Origin: Malus domestica
Lineage: Eukaryota; Streptophyta; Magnoliopsida; Rosales; Rosaceae
Assembly (NCBI RefSeq): GCF_042453785.1
Contig: NC_091674.1
Span: 23,204,001 to 23,268,000, forward strand
Length of the DNA: 64,000 nucleotides
Direction: 5' to 3'
Shown: one piece after another, positions 22,173 to 33,151 of the stretch
Layout: each line of letters opens with the position of its first letter
Numbering within the stretch: the stretch's first letter is position 1
Position numbers and translations under genes: made by a program
The notes under the pieces: model-generated
Told to the model about the DNA's origin: nothing
The model's input: the letters and a program-made list of their open reading frames with translations, nothing else
The model's database searches: none

Positions 22173-24146
22173 ATGGTAATCGGGTCGGAGCCGGGTAGCG
22201 GCAGCTCCGATTCCGCAGGAGGATGGAGCGTGGCTCGCGGGCTGCTGGTGAAGACGCTGGTGATGATAGGCGGAGCTCTGCTGCTGAAGCGGCTCACCAA
22301 GTCCACCACCCGGTGGGACCACGCCCGCCTCGTTTCCCGTTCTCTCTCCGGCGAGAAGTTTTCCAAAGACCAAGCGGCCAGAGATCCTGACCACTACTTC
22401 AACATCAGGTGGGTCCCCAAAACCCAATTGGGCCACAATTCTTCGTTCCTTTCGTGTTCAATTCAATTGGGTTTTTTTTGTTTGAAGGGTTTTGTGGTTT
22501 AATTTTACATGATTTCTTGATTTTCTTGCAGAATGGTAACTTGCCCAGCAGCTGAAATGGTAGATGGTTCTAATGTTTTGTACTTTGAGCAAGTAAGCTT
22601 ATTGTTCCATGCAAGATTCTGTACTTTTTTTTTGCTGTAAAGTTTGGTTTTTTTTGGGTTGAATTTGAATTTGTGGGGTTTTGGTAGGCTTTTTGGAGGA
22701 CTCCTCAGAAGCCGTTTCGACAAGTATGTTCATGCCTTCAAATTTCAATTCTTGGCCAACTTACTTGCCCATTGTTTTGTTCTTTTGAGTAATTGTTAGT
22801 GTTTCCTGGTTGCAGAGATTTTATATGGTGAAGCCTTGCCCGAAAGAATTGAAATGTGATGTTGAGGTGGGTGTATAATCCGTTTTGCAGTTTAGTTTGA
22901 AGAGCGTGTTAATGTTATGATAATCTGTATGTGAACTTCTCTTTTCAGAGAGTATTTACTAAGTAAATTGTTACTAGCTCTCTTTTACTTAATGCACTAG
23001 CATGAAACTAGAGTGTGCGAGATGTATCTTGGGATTCTGTGAGGTTCTAATATATTGAAATTTCTATTAATGAGCAGCTAAGTTCATATGCAATCAGAGA
23101 TGCGGAGGAGTACAAGAATTTCTGTGATCGCTCAAAGGACCAGCGACCACTTCCTGAAGAAGTTATCGGGGTTAGTCTGTTCACATCAAAATCATAATCT
23201 TAGCTTGTCAATGCTTGCTTTTAGATTTTCTGGTATCAAACACGTTATTGTGGCTTACAAATGCAGTTTAATAGTTATCGTGTAGAACATACTAACTTTA
23301 GTTTATAGACAGCTTTCAACTTGCTAACTTCACCATGATATAACTTCTTTAGCATTGAACCTTTCAGAGAATTGATCTTATTTAAAAATATTATAACCTT
23401 GCCTGTGAGGCTTCAGGCACAAGCTTGTGAGTAAGCACTTAAAGAATGCTTTGGAGTTGCTACTTCATCCGGGAATTAGATAGTCCGATATTTAACCATT
23501 TGAAAACATTTATGGATATGATTTCGATGTTTTTATTCAAACTTCTGTCTGTCTGCAGGACATTGCAGAGCATTTGACAACAATACATCTGAAACGTTGT
23601 GAGCGTGGGAAACGCTGCTTATATGAAGGTTCAACTCCGCCTGACAGCTTTCCTAATTTATGGGTAATTCTTTTAGTCTTGGTCACTTTTTCCTTTTGTT
23701 AAGACCTTGTTACGAGTCCATGGATAACAGTTGGTTACTTGATAGTTGAAACTGCTATGAATCAAATGACTGTTATTCAGTGATATATTGTTTTTCCCCG
23801 TTTGTTACAGAATGGAGCAGCGTACTGTACTTCGGAACTTGCAATTCATAAAAATAATGAGATCCATGCCTGGGATAGGGGATTTGATGGTGATGGAAAT
23901 CAGGTCAGTTTATCCTCTTAGTCGGTCGCTCTATAATCCCCTTACTGGATGCTGTAATGTGGTAGTTTTCCCGGGAGTAAGTCAAAGTGCTTTGTATTGT
24001 TACAGGTTTGGGGTCCAAAGGAAGGTCCGTACGAATTCAAGCCTGCCCCGGCCTCTAGTACCAACGACATGTTCTCTTCTTTAAATTTTCCCATTCAGCA
24101 GTCTATGGAGAAAAGAATAGAGGGTTCTTTTGTTTTGCAAGAATAA
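22173..24146 (+). CDS. CRL: Chromophore lyase CRL-like (CpcT/CpeT family), chloroplast
   Basis: Eight exons (22173-22408, 22532-22592, 22688-22723, 22816-22866, 23078-23170, 23559-23663, 23811-23903, 24006-24146) join with perfect phases to 271 residues. Diagnostic stretches are STTRWDHARLVSRSL, DPDHYFNIRMVTCPA, YFEQAFWRTPQKPFRQ, YAIRDAEEYKNFCDR and VWGPKEGPYEFKP, closely matching Arabidopsis CRUMPLED LEAF (At5g51020). A hydrophobic segment near residues 24-40 (GLLVKTLVMIGGALLL) fits the known outer-envelope anchoring of CRL. Relatives in cyanobacteria attach bilins to phycobiliproteins; in plants the protein is needed for normal plastid division and development. The in-frame upstream GTG is ignored in favour of ATG at 22173. 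Confidence 0.96.
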
Positions 24147-24655
24147 TCACTTGATACCTGTAACCATCCTATGTAAATGCTCAAAATTTTTGTAGCTCAA
24201 CTCTATTAATGGTATTTCGTATCGGCTTGCATCTTTCTCGCGCTCTTCTCGTTTAGTGAATATCGTAGTTTAGGTTTCAGGCGAAATTTTGTTATCTGCC
24301 ACTGTGCCGGTGTATGAAAACCCTTCTAGTAAATGCAGACGTTGCTTACATGTTGAGGAATACATCCATAAGTGTTGGCGGTGCGATTGCATATTTATTT
24401 GATGAGTTCTTACTGCATTCAATATTTGAAGGAATTCACGGCTGTGCTACTATCGATTCCCATTAGTTCATCCTACTTTCCGGAGACAACAATTTTTTGC
24501 GTAGATCCTCTTTGTTCTTACTGTGCATTCAATTGCGGACGCGACGGACGCGACGGAAGTAAACTTCAACAGAAAGATCTGTTCTCCGAATTGAATGAAA
24601 TTATACAAATGATCGTGTTCAATACATTTGAGGTTACAGATTCTGCTACTTTGAT
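24147..24655. other. Convergent spacer between CRL and rubredoxin genes
   Basis: This roughly 510-bp stretch holds the 3' ends of two convergent genes. No additional coding feature is recognised. Confidence 0.6.
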
Positions 24656-25414
24656 CTATCCCTGAAAGCCGACGTTGATGTAGAAGTATAATCCAACAAG
24701 TGCCACAACTCCGACAACGATAGCAATAGGCAGTGCCTTCCCGATTGCTTCTTCTCTCTGCAACTGCGCTTTTCGTTCCTTCCGGACATCCTTCTTGTTG
24801 GCGTCTTTGGTCACAGGAGGCTGGTATGCCCTAAACCTCCGTTTCGGAGCACCACAAACTGCAAACCACAGATTACTTACGTGAGTTAAATTATAGTAAC
24901 CACATTTGTACACATGAAAAGCTTTGAAATTGGACGGTGAAAATGTAGGTCGTGTAAAAAATGAAGTGCTTAATTTTTACCAGGGCAGAAATACTTGTCA
25001 GGTAACTTCTCGAAGGGAGTTCTGTCGTTGTATATATACCTGCATCATCGTGACGATCAAGATTAAAGAACAGCAAAAAAAAACCCAAATTCGAATCTCG
25101 CTCCCCATAGATTAGAATGGTTAGAATATCGCCATGTCAAGAATAACAAGTGTAATAATATGGTACCCGCAATCGCGACAAATATAGGCTCCTTTGGAGG
25201 CGACGCGCATGGAGAACTTGGGTGCAGAGGAAGAAGCAAGAGGCTTTTGCTTGGGAGAAAGCAATAAGAGGTGGTGTGATGAAGAAAAGAAGGATGACTT
25301 TAGAGCGAAGCTATCGGATGGTTGTCGGAGGCCGGCATTGCCCTTCGGAGCTGCTAACGGAGATGGTGGCGCTAGGCGGTTTCTTGTGGTGGGTGCCTGC
25401 AGTTGCAGGGCCAT
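24656..25414 (-). CDS. Rubredoxin-like membrane protein, plastid
   Basis: Three exons on the minus strand (25414-25167, 25039-24981, 24858-24656) give 169 residues. A Ser/Pro-rich transit-peptide-like N-terminus of about 70 residues precedes a rubredoxin domain with the two iron-binding pairs CRDC (79, 82) and CPVC (101, 104) around YNDRTPFEKLPDKYF. A charged stretch and a C-terminal membrane helix (LPIAIVVGVVALVGLYFYI) follow. Plant proteins of this layout are thylakoid-type rubredoxins; the precise electron partner is not readable here. It converges on CRL, and in Arabidopsis the equivalent At5g51010 also adjoins CRL. Confidence 0.95.
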
Positions 25415-25864
25415 GTTGTAGGATAGTTGGAGCTACAGGGAAGCGAGTGAAACTGTAGAGTTGAAGGGGTGAGAGGAAGATATGAAGAGGATAAGAGAGC
25501 GTGGTGGGAACGAAAAAGGTGAATTGGAATTGTGCGAGTCTCGTTGGGTGTCGCGTGGCCTTGGTAATCCACACATACCAAACACTTACTATAAGGAAAG
25601 AGATCATCTTCATATTTCTTCTATCAAGTTTACCGGATTAAGTTATCAGAATCTTCTAAATTTTATCTAACGGCCTACCTGTTTTGATCTCTTAAAAGCA
25701 TAATAATTTTGACCGTTTGATGAAATTTGGAAGACCCGAATCACTTAATCCAATGGCCTTGGTGGAAAAGATCCGGAGATGATCTTTTTCCCTTACTACA
25801 AGTTACAACAAGCAACACCCTCTCGACTCTTCTAATTTATTTATTTATTTTATTTATTATTATT
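25415..25864. other. Upstream region of the rubredoxin gene
   Basis: This stretch carries the presumed promoter and leader of the minus-strand rubredoxin gene. Short open frames on both strands show no family features. Confidence 0.5.
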
Positions 25865-26490
25865 ATTATTTTTTATTTATTTTTGGAGCAAAAGTAACAT
25901 GTATTACCAACAACAAACATTACAACACAGAGCCCAAAAACAAAAACACAAACAAACAACAGAGGCCCAACCAAAGTTGAGACCTAAACAAAGAAAACAC
26001 AGAAACAACCGGAGTCGTTGTGTCTTCCACCATAACCACCGCTACAACCACCCAAACAACAATCGTGCATGTCAATCCAGCCAAATTCGCTCCCCAAACA
26101 AAGCCTCGCCTCATCGATACCAGCAGCCAATTCCAAACTTCACTCCTAGCCCAGCTACAGACACCAAAGAACTTGCAGCCAAGTGAAAGAAGCTCATGGC
26201 AGTTCACAAGCAACACTGCCAACAAGGGCAGACAACAAAGAAAAGGTGGGGGTGTAAGGAACACCCGACCTAGTGCAAGATCCACATCAAAGCACACCAA
26301 CTCGAAACAACGCAACAAATTACGGCAAAGGGTGACTGAAGCTTGGAAATTGGATGAATATGGATGAGAGACAGCAGTGGGAAGAGATGAAGGCAAATCA
26401 GCCAATAAAACCAAGGAAGAAAACAGTGGATGGAAGAGGAGAAAGAAACAAAAGAAAACCCACCGATCCCAACCGGAGCTAGTATGTTTT
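25865..26490 (-). mobile_element. Retroposon-like dispersed repeat, second copy
   Basis: This minus-strand copy is related to 3850-4590: it shares TTGGCAGTGTTGCTTGTG and TPPP...LAVLL when read. It ends on the minus strand in CCAAAAATAAATAAAAAATA and TAA repeats, a LINE-type tail. The long minus-strand frame (25920-26507) is low-complexity and not a recognisable protein. Confidence 0.5.
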
Positions 26491-26677
26491 GTTTCTTCTC
26501 TTTTCACTTATGTCCTATTTAAATTTGACAGATAATATTAATGATTTGGTTGACATCTAAAATTTAATACATACATGTAGGTGTAAACAAAGTCGACATG
26601 ACATCTATTGAGTGAGAAAGTCTAAGTAGGAAAAGGCAAAGTGGAAAAGATAGCTAACATTCCTCTTTATTATTTTT

Positions 26678-26942
26678 TGGGCTCGTTCCGGTTTGTTTTT
26701 TTAAAAAGTACTTATGTTCATAAGTTCTATTTCTAGAAGTGTTTTGAATTAAAAAAACAAACAAACAAAACAAAAGTGCTTATGAGTAGATCACTTAAAA
26801 CTTTTACTAAAAAAATGTTTTATAGAAAAGAAATTGGAAGTGTATACCTAATTTAGAAATCATGCTTCTATGATCTAAAAACACTTAATTTATTAGAAAG
26901 TTGTTTTTAGCCTTTTAAATAGCAGACGCAAATAAGCCCGCT
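26678..26942. mobile_element. Possible hAT-like MITE
   Basis: The left end GGGCTCGTTCCGGTTTG and the complement of the right end CGGGCTTATTTG are weakly inverted. The interior has the AAGTGCTTATGAGTA type of sequence seen in such elements. Target duplication was not found. Confidence 0.35.
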
Positions 26943-27026
26943 AGACAACTCTCTTCACTTGTTTTGAATACTTCAAACTAAAAGAATATAAGAAAGTCAT
27001 AAGAACGAAATCAACTAGTCCCCTAA

Positions 27027-27396
27027 GACCATCTCCAAATCTGTGCTAAAAGCCAAATTACCCCCCCCCCAAACACTCTCCAACCCATGTTAAAATTTTA
27101 GGCTAAATGCCAAATGTTATTTTTGTGCCAAATACCCCCCAGTTTTCCCCCCGGGCTAAATGCCAAATGTTTATCGGAATTTAAACTTTTTTAGATTAAA
27201 ATGTTCATAAAATTAATTTACAATAATCTACATATTTATTTATTTTTTTAAAATTGATTTAAGAAAAAAATTAGCCTAAGTTCATTCTTTAATAATTCCG
27301 GGCTAAAATTTTAGGGCAGAAAAGATGTTTCTGGGTTAAAAGCCAAATTTTCCGGGCTAAAAAATTTAGCTTTTAGCCCAAGGGTTGGAGATGGTC
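27027..27396 (+). mobile_element. Tourist-like MITE, copy 1
   Basis: It starts GACCATCTCCAAATCTGTGC and ends GGGTTGGAGATGGTC, with TAA on both sides (27024-27026, 27397-27399). Inverted termini, TAA/TTA duplication and lack of coding sequence fit PIF/Harbinger-derived MITEs. The interior is built of GGCTAAA/TTTAGCC words. Confidence 0.82.
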
Positions 27397-27437
27397 TAAG
27401 TAATTCAATTCTTTTTATTCAATAATTGCACAACTTA

Positions 27438-27829
27438 GACCATCTCCAACCCTTGGGCTAAAAGCCAAATTTTTTAGCCAGGAAAATTTAGCTTTTAGCC
27501 CAGAAACATCTTTTATGCTCCAACCCTTCTACCCTAAAATTTTAGCCCGGAATTATTAAAGAATGAAATTAGCCTAAATTTTTTTCTTAAATCAATTTTT
27601 TTTTTAAATAAATATGTAGATTATTGTAAATTAATTTTAATAACATTTTAATCTAAAAAAATTTAAATTCCGATAAACATTTCGCATTTAGCCCGGGGGG
27701 AAAGTTGGGGGGTATTTGGCCCAGAAATAGCATTTGGCATTTAGCCTAAAATTTTAGCATGGGTTGGAGAGTGTTTGGGGGGGTAATTTGGGGGGTAATT
27801 TGGCTTTTAGCCCAGGATTGGAGATGGTC
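27438..27829 (-). mobile_element. Tourist-like MITE, copy 2, inverted to copy 1
   Basis: It starts GACCATCTCCAACCCTTGGG, ends GGATTGGAGATGGTC and is flanked by TTA (27435-27437, 27830-27832). Its sequence is the near-complete reverse complement of copy 1, so the two form one long palindrome with a spacer of about 41 bases. Separate target duplications show two insertions. Confidence 0.82.
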
Positions 27830-28092
27830 TTAGTGTGGCAATTATTTATTTATTTCGTTGGTATTATTAGTAAACGCACGAGAAGTCAAGAATTAAAAAA
27901 AGGAAACTTTCATGAAAATGGTTTGGGTTAAGTTTATTTTAATAAAATATCATGCTATAACTTTATTTAATTAAAAATACTTAAATTTTAATAAAAAACC
28001 CTTAAATTTTAATAAAAAGGACAAAAAAACTTAAATTTTAATGAAAAAGACATAATTTTAATAAAAATGACAAAAAATCTGACGCACGGACT

Positions 28093-28180
28093 TACAAAAC
28101 ACTATTTATAAAACTTACTACACTATTTATGAAACTTCCGACACTGTTTATGAAACTTACTATACTGTTTATGAAAACTT
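28093..28180. repeat. Short tandem repeat, about 21-23 bp unit
   Basis: Four imperfect copies of CACTATTTATGAAACTTAC-type units lie head to tail just beside the cyclophilin fragment. No function is apparent. Confidence 0.75.
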
Positions 28181-28184
28181 AGTC

Positions 28185-28430
28185 CCATTCTTCGATCCCA
28201 CCTTCATTTTCTCAACAACACTGTATCCATCAACAATTGTTTCTAACACAACGTGTTTTCCTTCAACCCACGGGGCCATTGCAATGCAAATGAAGAACCG
28301 TGAACCATTAGTATTAGGTCTAGAATTTGCCATGGACTATATTCCAGGGCCGATATGCCTCAAGTTGAAGCTCTCATCATGCGATGAAATGTGGAGCCCT
28401 TCAAGTGCAGCGGCTTCCCTAATAATCCAA
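28185..28430 (-). pseudogene. Cyclophilin (peptidyl-prolyl isomerase) fragment
   Basis: The minus strand reads HIGPGI, a TAG, then SMANSRPNTNGSRFFICIA and WVEGKHVVLETIVDGYSVVE. This matches the cyclophilin core [21 protein letters not shown]...WLDGKHVVFG. There is a stop where Leu is normal, the FGKV part is altered, and both ends of the domain are missing. No intron interrupts the fragment, so it could be a piece of a processed copy, although no poly-A tail or duplication is seen. Confidence 0.8.
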
Positions 28431-28778
28431 TCCTCTTGTCTTCAGTACAAAGAGCACAAAAATTTTAAGCATTTTTCATTAGTTTTCTTTTAAAATAATC
28501 CAAATAACTTGTATAAGTAAGCACAGCGAAGTCATAAACCTGAGTATTTCGTTGGTGTGGGATTCACAAACTTCAAATTAAACGATGGAACAATATCATG
28601 CTTTCAATGAAATTATAACAATCCAAGTCACATTACAAAAGAAAAGTGTATAATAATCTGATACCTTTTCACGAAATCCAATTTTTTACAGTCATGAAAA
28701 TCGGCATCTCAACTATAACAAAATTACTACAGTTAAATTTGGAGGCTTGGCTAAAGAGGAGGTAAAAAGTCACAGTGG

Positions 28779-31087
28779 CTACCACGGTTTCAGGTCGCCC
28801 ACTGGCCCTGCGGTCCAGTTCAGGATCTTCGCACCCGGCTTCAAGAAAACATCAGGGCCGTGCGGCAACTTGCGCGCAAGTCCGTTTAGGACTTGATGGA
28901 AAGCATCTCCTGCTTCGGCAGGTTGTGGGAATAACATGGCTTGCTTCATTGAAGGGTTAGCGAGCAATCTCTGCTTTCTCAGTATCAGTTCAGGTGGGAT
29001 GGAAGTGAGTATGGTGTCCAAGTTGGGGACATCTTTCTCATCTACAAACACGCCAATCTCTTCCCAAGGGATGGCATCGGCAAAGGGTAGAACAATGTCG
29101 TCTGCTATGATAACAGGAATGCAGCCAAAAATCACTGCTTCAACCAATCTTGGACTCCAAGGAGCCCAGCCGAGAGGGCATAAACAAAAGACTGCTCGTT
29201 GCATGTCCTCATAGTATGTGGTGGGGTGCTCGGTAGAGATGTCAAAAAGCGGATTGTCTTTGAAGTTCTCCCACACCGCTGCTCGTGCACCTCTGTAAAG
29301 TACAAAAAGTTAGACCACATCCTGCTCCGACCTATTTTCATATTAGTGTTATCTAGCAAACCAAAGAACCCCAAACTCTCATTTCTTATTTTCAACAGCT
29401 ATCAGAAGTTAACTTCTAGTTTAGAAAATGAAATGCCATCACATTGTTTAACCTCATAAAACGGCATAACTTCTCTCATCAACCAATGGAAGGATGCGTT
29501 TTGTGAGTTCAAACACTATGGGAGACTTAGATACCATTTTTGTTAACATTCACATATACGTTATGGAGGAATTACCTTGCATAATAACCACCTTCTGGGT
29601 CATTTCCCACATCATAAAATAATCCTCGGAAGTAAACAAAGATGGACCTAGGAGTTTTCTCAGAAATTAGGTGGGTTTGCATCTTCTGGGGAGGAGCATA
29701 AGGAGGAACTGTTATTGAGCCCTCTTTCAAGCAAACATGATTCTTTTGCCCAAAAGTCTGAACCAAAGTTGCACGTTGGAGCATGCGAAGAATTCCTCTT
29801 TCAATCGCCTTCTCTTCCTGCAATAGTTGTACATGGAACCAACTCAGATAATTGACATGCTCAAATACAACACATGAATTTACATCATGAAAGAAGTAAG
29901 CTCTACAGGCATATCGGAACAAGCTAACATACTTATTCCAATTGGTCCAAATTACGAATGGTCAGAATTCCATGAGAGAATTAAGAAGAAGCAAACCAAG
30001 CTTCTAACCTGATAATGAAAACATGCTCCAAAGTCATGAGGCACTACAAAAAAGTGATCAGCACCTTCTGTCCGGTTCCAGTAAGGCCAATTCGAAGAAA
30101 TGAGTTGTATTGCACTCCTCATCATCCGTGGTGACTTAAAAGGCAAAGGAAGGCCATTGGGGGTCAGATCACAAGTGGTGTAAACAGGAGTATAAAACCA
30201 ATCTGCTTCTTCAGGATTAAGGGTTCGGACGGGGCTTGACAGGAGAAACCGATGCATAAAGATCTCAGCTGCAAACATATGGTTGAGACATCTGGGATCC
30301 TTCTGAAGAATCTTCTTGTTGTATTTGCTTGGAAGCTCATAAACAAAAACTTTCAACCTTCCTACTGGGTCATCGTCCAAAACATCACCAGCGCTACCTA
30401 CATTCGGTGCAAACAAACCATACTTAAGTTCTCATACACTTGTATTCCTCAGCAGATTCTGAATCTACATACAATAGACAGACTTCTAAAGACCAAATCC
30501 AACAAATCCAAAAGGATCAAAACCGCATAATTCTTGGTCCTTGGAGTTCATCAACATCGTCACAATGGCATTATTATGCATTTGCCGCCTTCTGGGAGCT
30601 ACAACTCCAGCTAAACAACCCAGCATTTACTACGTATATAACTTCGATTATTGGCGGATCAAAACTAAACTCGTCCCCGAGACTAACCTCATTATTGTCA
30701 AATCAAAATTAAGAACAACGTGGAAATTAACAATGATAAGAATTACATCAACATCCAACATTCCATATGTCCAATTGAACATCAAATTTAGATAACAGAT
30801 CCATAAAATGTACCAAACCTACGAACACCCCATCAATCAAAAGATTCAAAACCAAAACTTCAAGTGATCAAAACCCAGGTAGCTGTTAAAGGCAGCAAAA
30901 TGAAATTCGAAACCGAAAAATGGCAAAAACCCAAGAGCAATCAAATAATGTAAATCGAAAGAAAAAAAAAATAGTCTCTCTGTCCCCTACCTGAAATTCT
31001 CTCAGTGCGGGCCTGCTCCCCTGAACCAAACCCCACCACAAAGGCAGCAACAAGAAACCCAGCAAAACCCAGCTTCCAAATTCTCAT
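28779..31087 (-). CDS. IRX10L: GT47 glycosyltransferase, IRX10/IRX10L-like xylan synthase
   Basis: Four exons on the minus strand (31087-30991, 30397-30009, 29817-29576, 29292-28779) join in phase to 413 residues. The N-terminus MRIWKLGFAGFLVAAFVVGF is a signal peptide or anchor. The exostosin/GT47 body is almost identical to known IRX10-type enzymes: VGRLKVFVYELPSKYNKKIL, DWFYTPVYTTCDLTPNG, ADHFFVVPHDFGACFHYQ, RSIFVYFRGLFYDVGNDPEG, CLCPLGWAPWSPRLVEA and GCIPVIIADDIVLPFADAI. In this family the enzyme adds beta-1,4-xylose to the xylan backbone in the Golgi together with IRX9/IRX14 proteins. The choice between IRX10 and IRX10L is from overall similarity only and is tentative. Confidence 0.95.
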
Positions 31088-31985
31088 CTTTTTTCCCCAA
31101 TCCTTCTCTTTCTTCAGCTACAAAATCAGCAACCCCGCAAAAGTGGAAGGGTCCTGAAGGATATGACCCCAAGAAGGCAGATGGGTTCTTTAGCAATCTG
31201 GGAAAGGTGGTGCTTGGGACGTCGAAGGGTGGATTGGTTGGATGATTCCTTCAAAATTGCTGGGCTTTATTTTTCGACTCCAAAGACTCTGGCTTTTGGC
31301 TTCAGCAGCAGAGAGGAAATTGACAGAGAAAATGAAGAAATAATAGCAATAATTTGAGGTTGAAGAAACAAGGACAATAAGATCTCTTCTGGGTTGTTTG
31401 ATGTGTATTTTATTCAGCGTCCATGGAGGTTCGATGGCAAGTCCATCTCAGTCACCGACACCCGAAGACCAAGCCTCCCAACCTGCTCTTTTCTGATTCG
31501 TGATTCACCAAAATTTACCAAATAATTCCTGTTTTTGGTGAACCCAAATTATTCCTTTTTGGTCAATGAAATAAAATGGAAGTCGTTTCAAAGTTTTTAC
31601 TTTTTACCAGCAACTGGAAAAGAAAAGAGACCATTTTACCTGTTTTACCCGGGAAGAGAAAAGAGGCCACTGTAATTTTGTAACTGAAAAAAACGGTCGA
31701 CTTAAAAGAGTTTAGCTAAACACGCTAGAACAATATGCTTCATTTCTGCATTGAAATTTGAATTTTCCGTTTTATAATTTAATAGATAAATTAATGTAAG
31801 ATATCATTTGTCCAAATGATCACAAAATATTAGAGGGGGGTTATAAAAGCTCTTTGTGACCAGTACAAAATCATGCAAGAAGGATTTGCAGATCCGTACT
31901 TGAAAAGTGTCATTACTTTTGTAATGATCATGGAGTGCATTTCTTAATCCTCCTATAAACTTTTCCTGATTCATTTTTTACTAGT
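31088..31985. other. Upstream region of the IRX10-like gene
   Basis: This holds the leader and promoter of the minus-strand glycosyltransferase, then AT-rich sequence up to the LTR element at 31986. No gene is recognised. Confidence 0.5.
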
Positions 31986-32314
31986 TGAAAATAAAGGATT
32001 TAGGATAAATTACAAATTGGCAATACTAGGAAATAAATCAAAACAATCATTTGCCTACAAGACAAGGAAACCTACACTAAATCAAATCATATCCAAACCC
32101 TAATTAAATCATGTAAAATTACTAAATAAATCGTATCCCTGAAATACTTTCTTTTTTATTTTCCAACACCCCTCCCCTTCAAACTCAAGATGTGAAATCA
32201 TAAGTTTACGAAGAAGAAAATAAGATTTAATTTGAAACTTCGTAAATTCAACACCTCCCCTCACATGGGACCACACATTAAGTGAGTCACACGTGTCGAA
32301 AATCTTCACAGATA

Positions 32315-32700
32315 AGCTGAAACTAACGCCAATATTTTCGAAGGCTCAACAAATCACAATCTGTCAAAACTAACGCCTCTTTTTGAATGCTCAGCTGGAA
32401 CTAGTGCTAATCATTTTAAAAGTCCAGCTAGAACAAACGCCTTTTTTGAAAACTCAACTAACAAATCATAATCCTCAAAACTAACGCTTTTTTTTTGAAA
32501 GCTCAACTGGAACTAACGCTAATCTTTTTGAAAGCCCATTTGGAACTATCGTCATTTTTCGAAAGCTCGATAAATAAATCTCCTGATATGGTGGAAGTGG
32601 AACCAATGCCTCTTTTCGAAAGTCCAGTTGAAACAAACGCTAATCCTTTTGAAAGCTCAACTAAAACTAACGCCTCTTTTCGGAAGCCCCAACCATCAAA
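32315..32700. repeat. Minisatellite inside the non-autonomous LTR element
   Basis: About nine imperfect units of roughly 38-45 bases repeat the words AACTAACGC, TTTTTGAAAGCTCAACTGGA. Plus-strand frames through it are an artefact of the repeat. Such arrays are frequent in the leader of plant non-autonomous LTR elements. Confidence 0.8.
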
Positions 32701-33151
32701 TCTCTTTTTTATTGCAATTTTTTTTTCGTTCTTCTTGTTTTGTTTTTTTTTTCTTTTCTTTGTTTCTCTCCCAAACTCATAACTAAACTAAATTAAGAAG
32801 AAAAATCAAATAAAGCACATAAGGCTCCATGATAAGAAACGGATCCTATCATGCCATTTTTTTTTCTCTTTTCCTGAGGCAGCGACAGCACAACTTTTTC
32901 TTATTCTTTTTTTTTTCTCTTCTTAATGGCAATGGAAACTTATCTTTTCCTAACAATCGTAGACAATTTTCACCTCAGGTTCATGGCATATGGGTGCACG
33001 AAGAAAATTAGCTTCGTGCTCTCACAGGGAAGCACTCATAGAAAGGTTCAACCAAGAATCGAATTCTGCTATGATATCAAGTTGAAAATAAAGGGTTTAT
33101 AATAAATTTAGAATTCTCTACAATCTCACAATTCTCAAATAATAACTTTAA

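Noticed and set aside
25920-26507. 195-residue minus-strand open frame
   Set aside because: Leu/Val/Cys-rich low-complexity reading of the retroposon-like repeat. The related copy at 3889-4335 does not keep the same protein.
32495-32782. 95-residue plus-strand open frame with repeated LELT/FESS words
   Set aside because: It is the minisatellite read in one frame.
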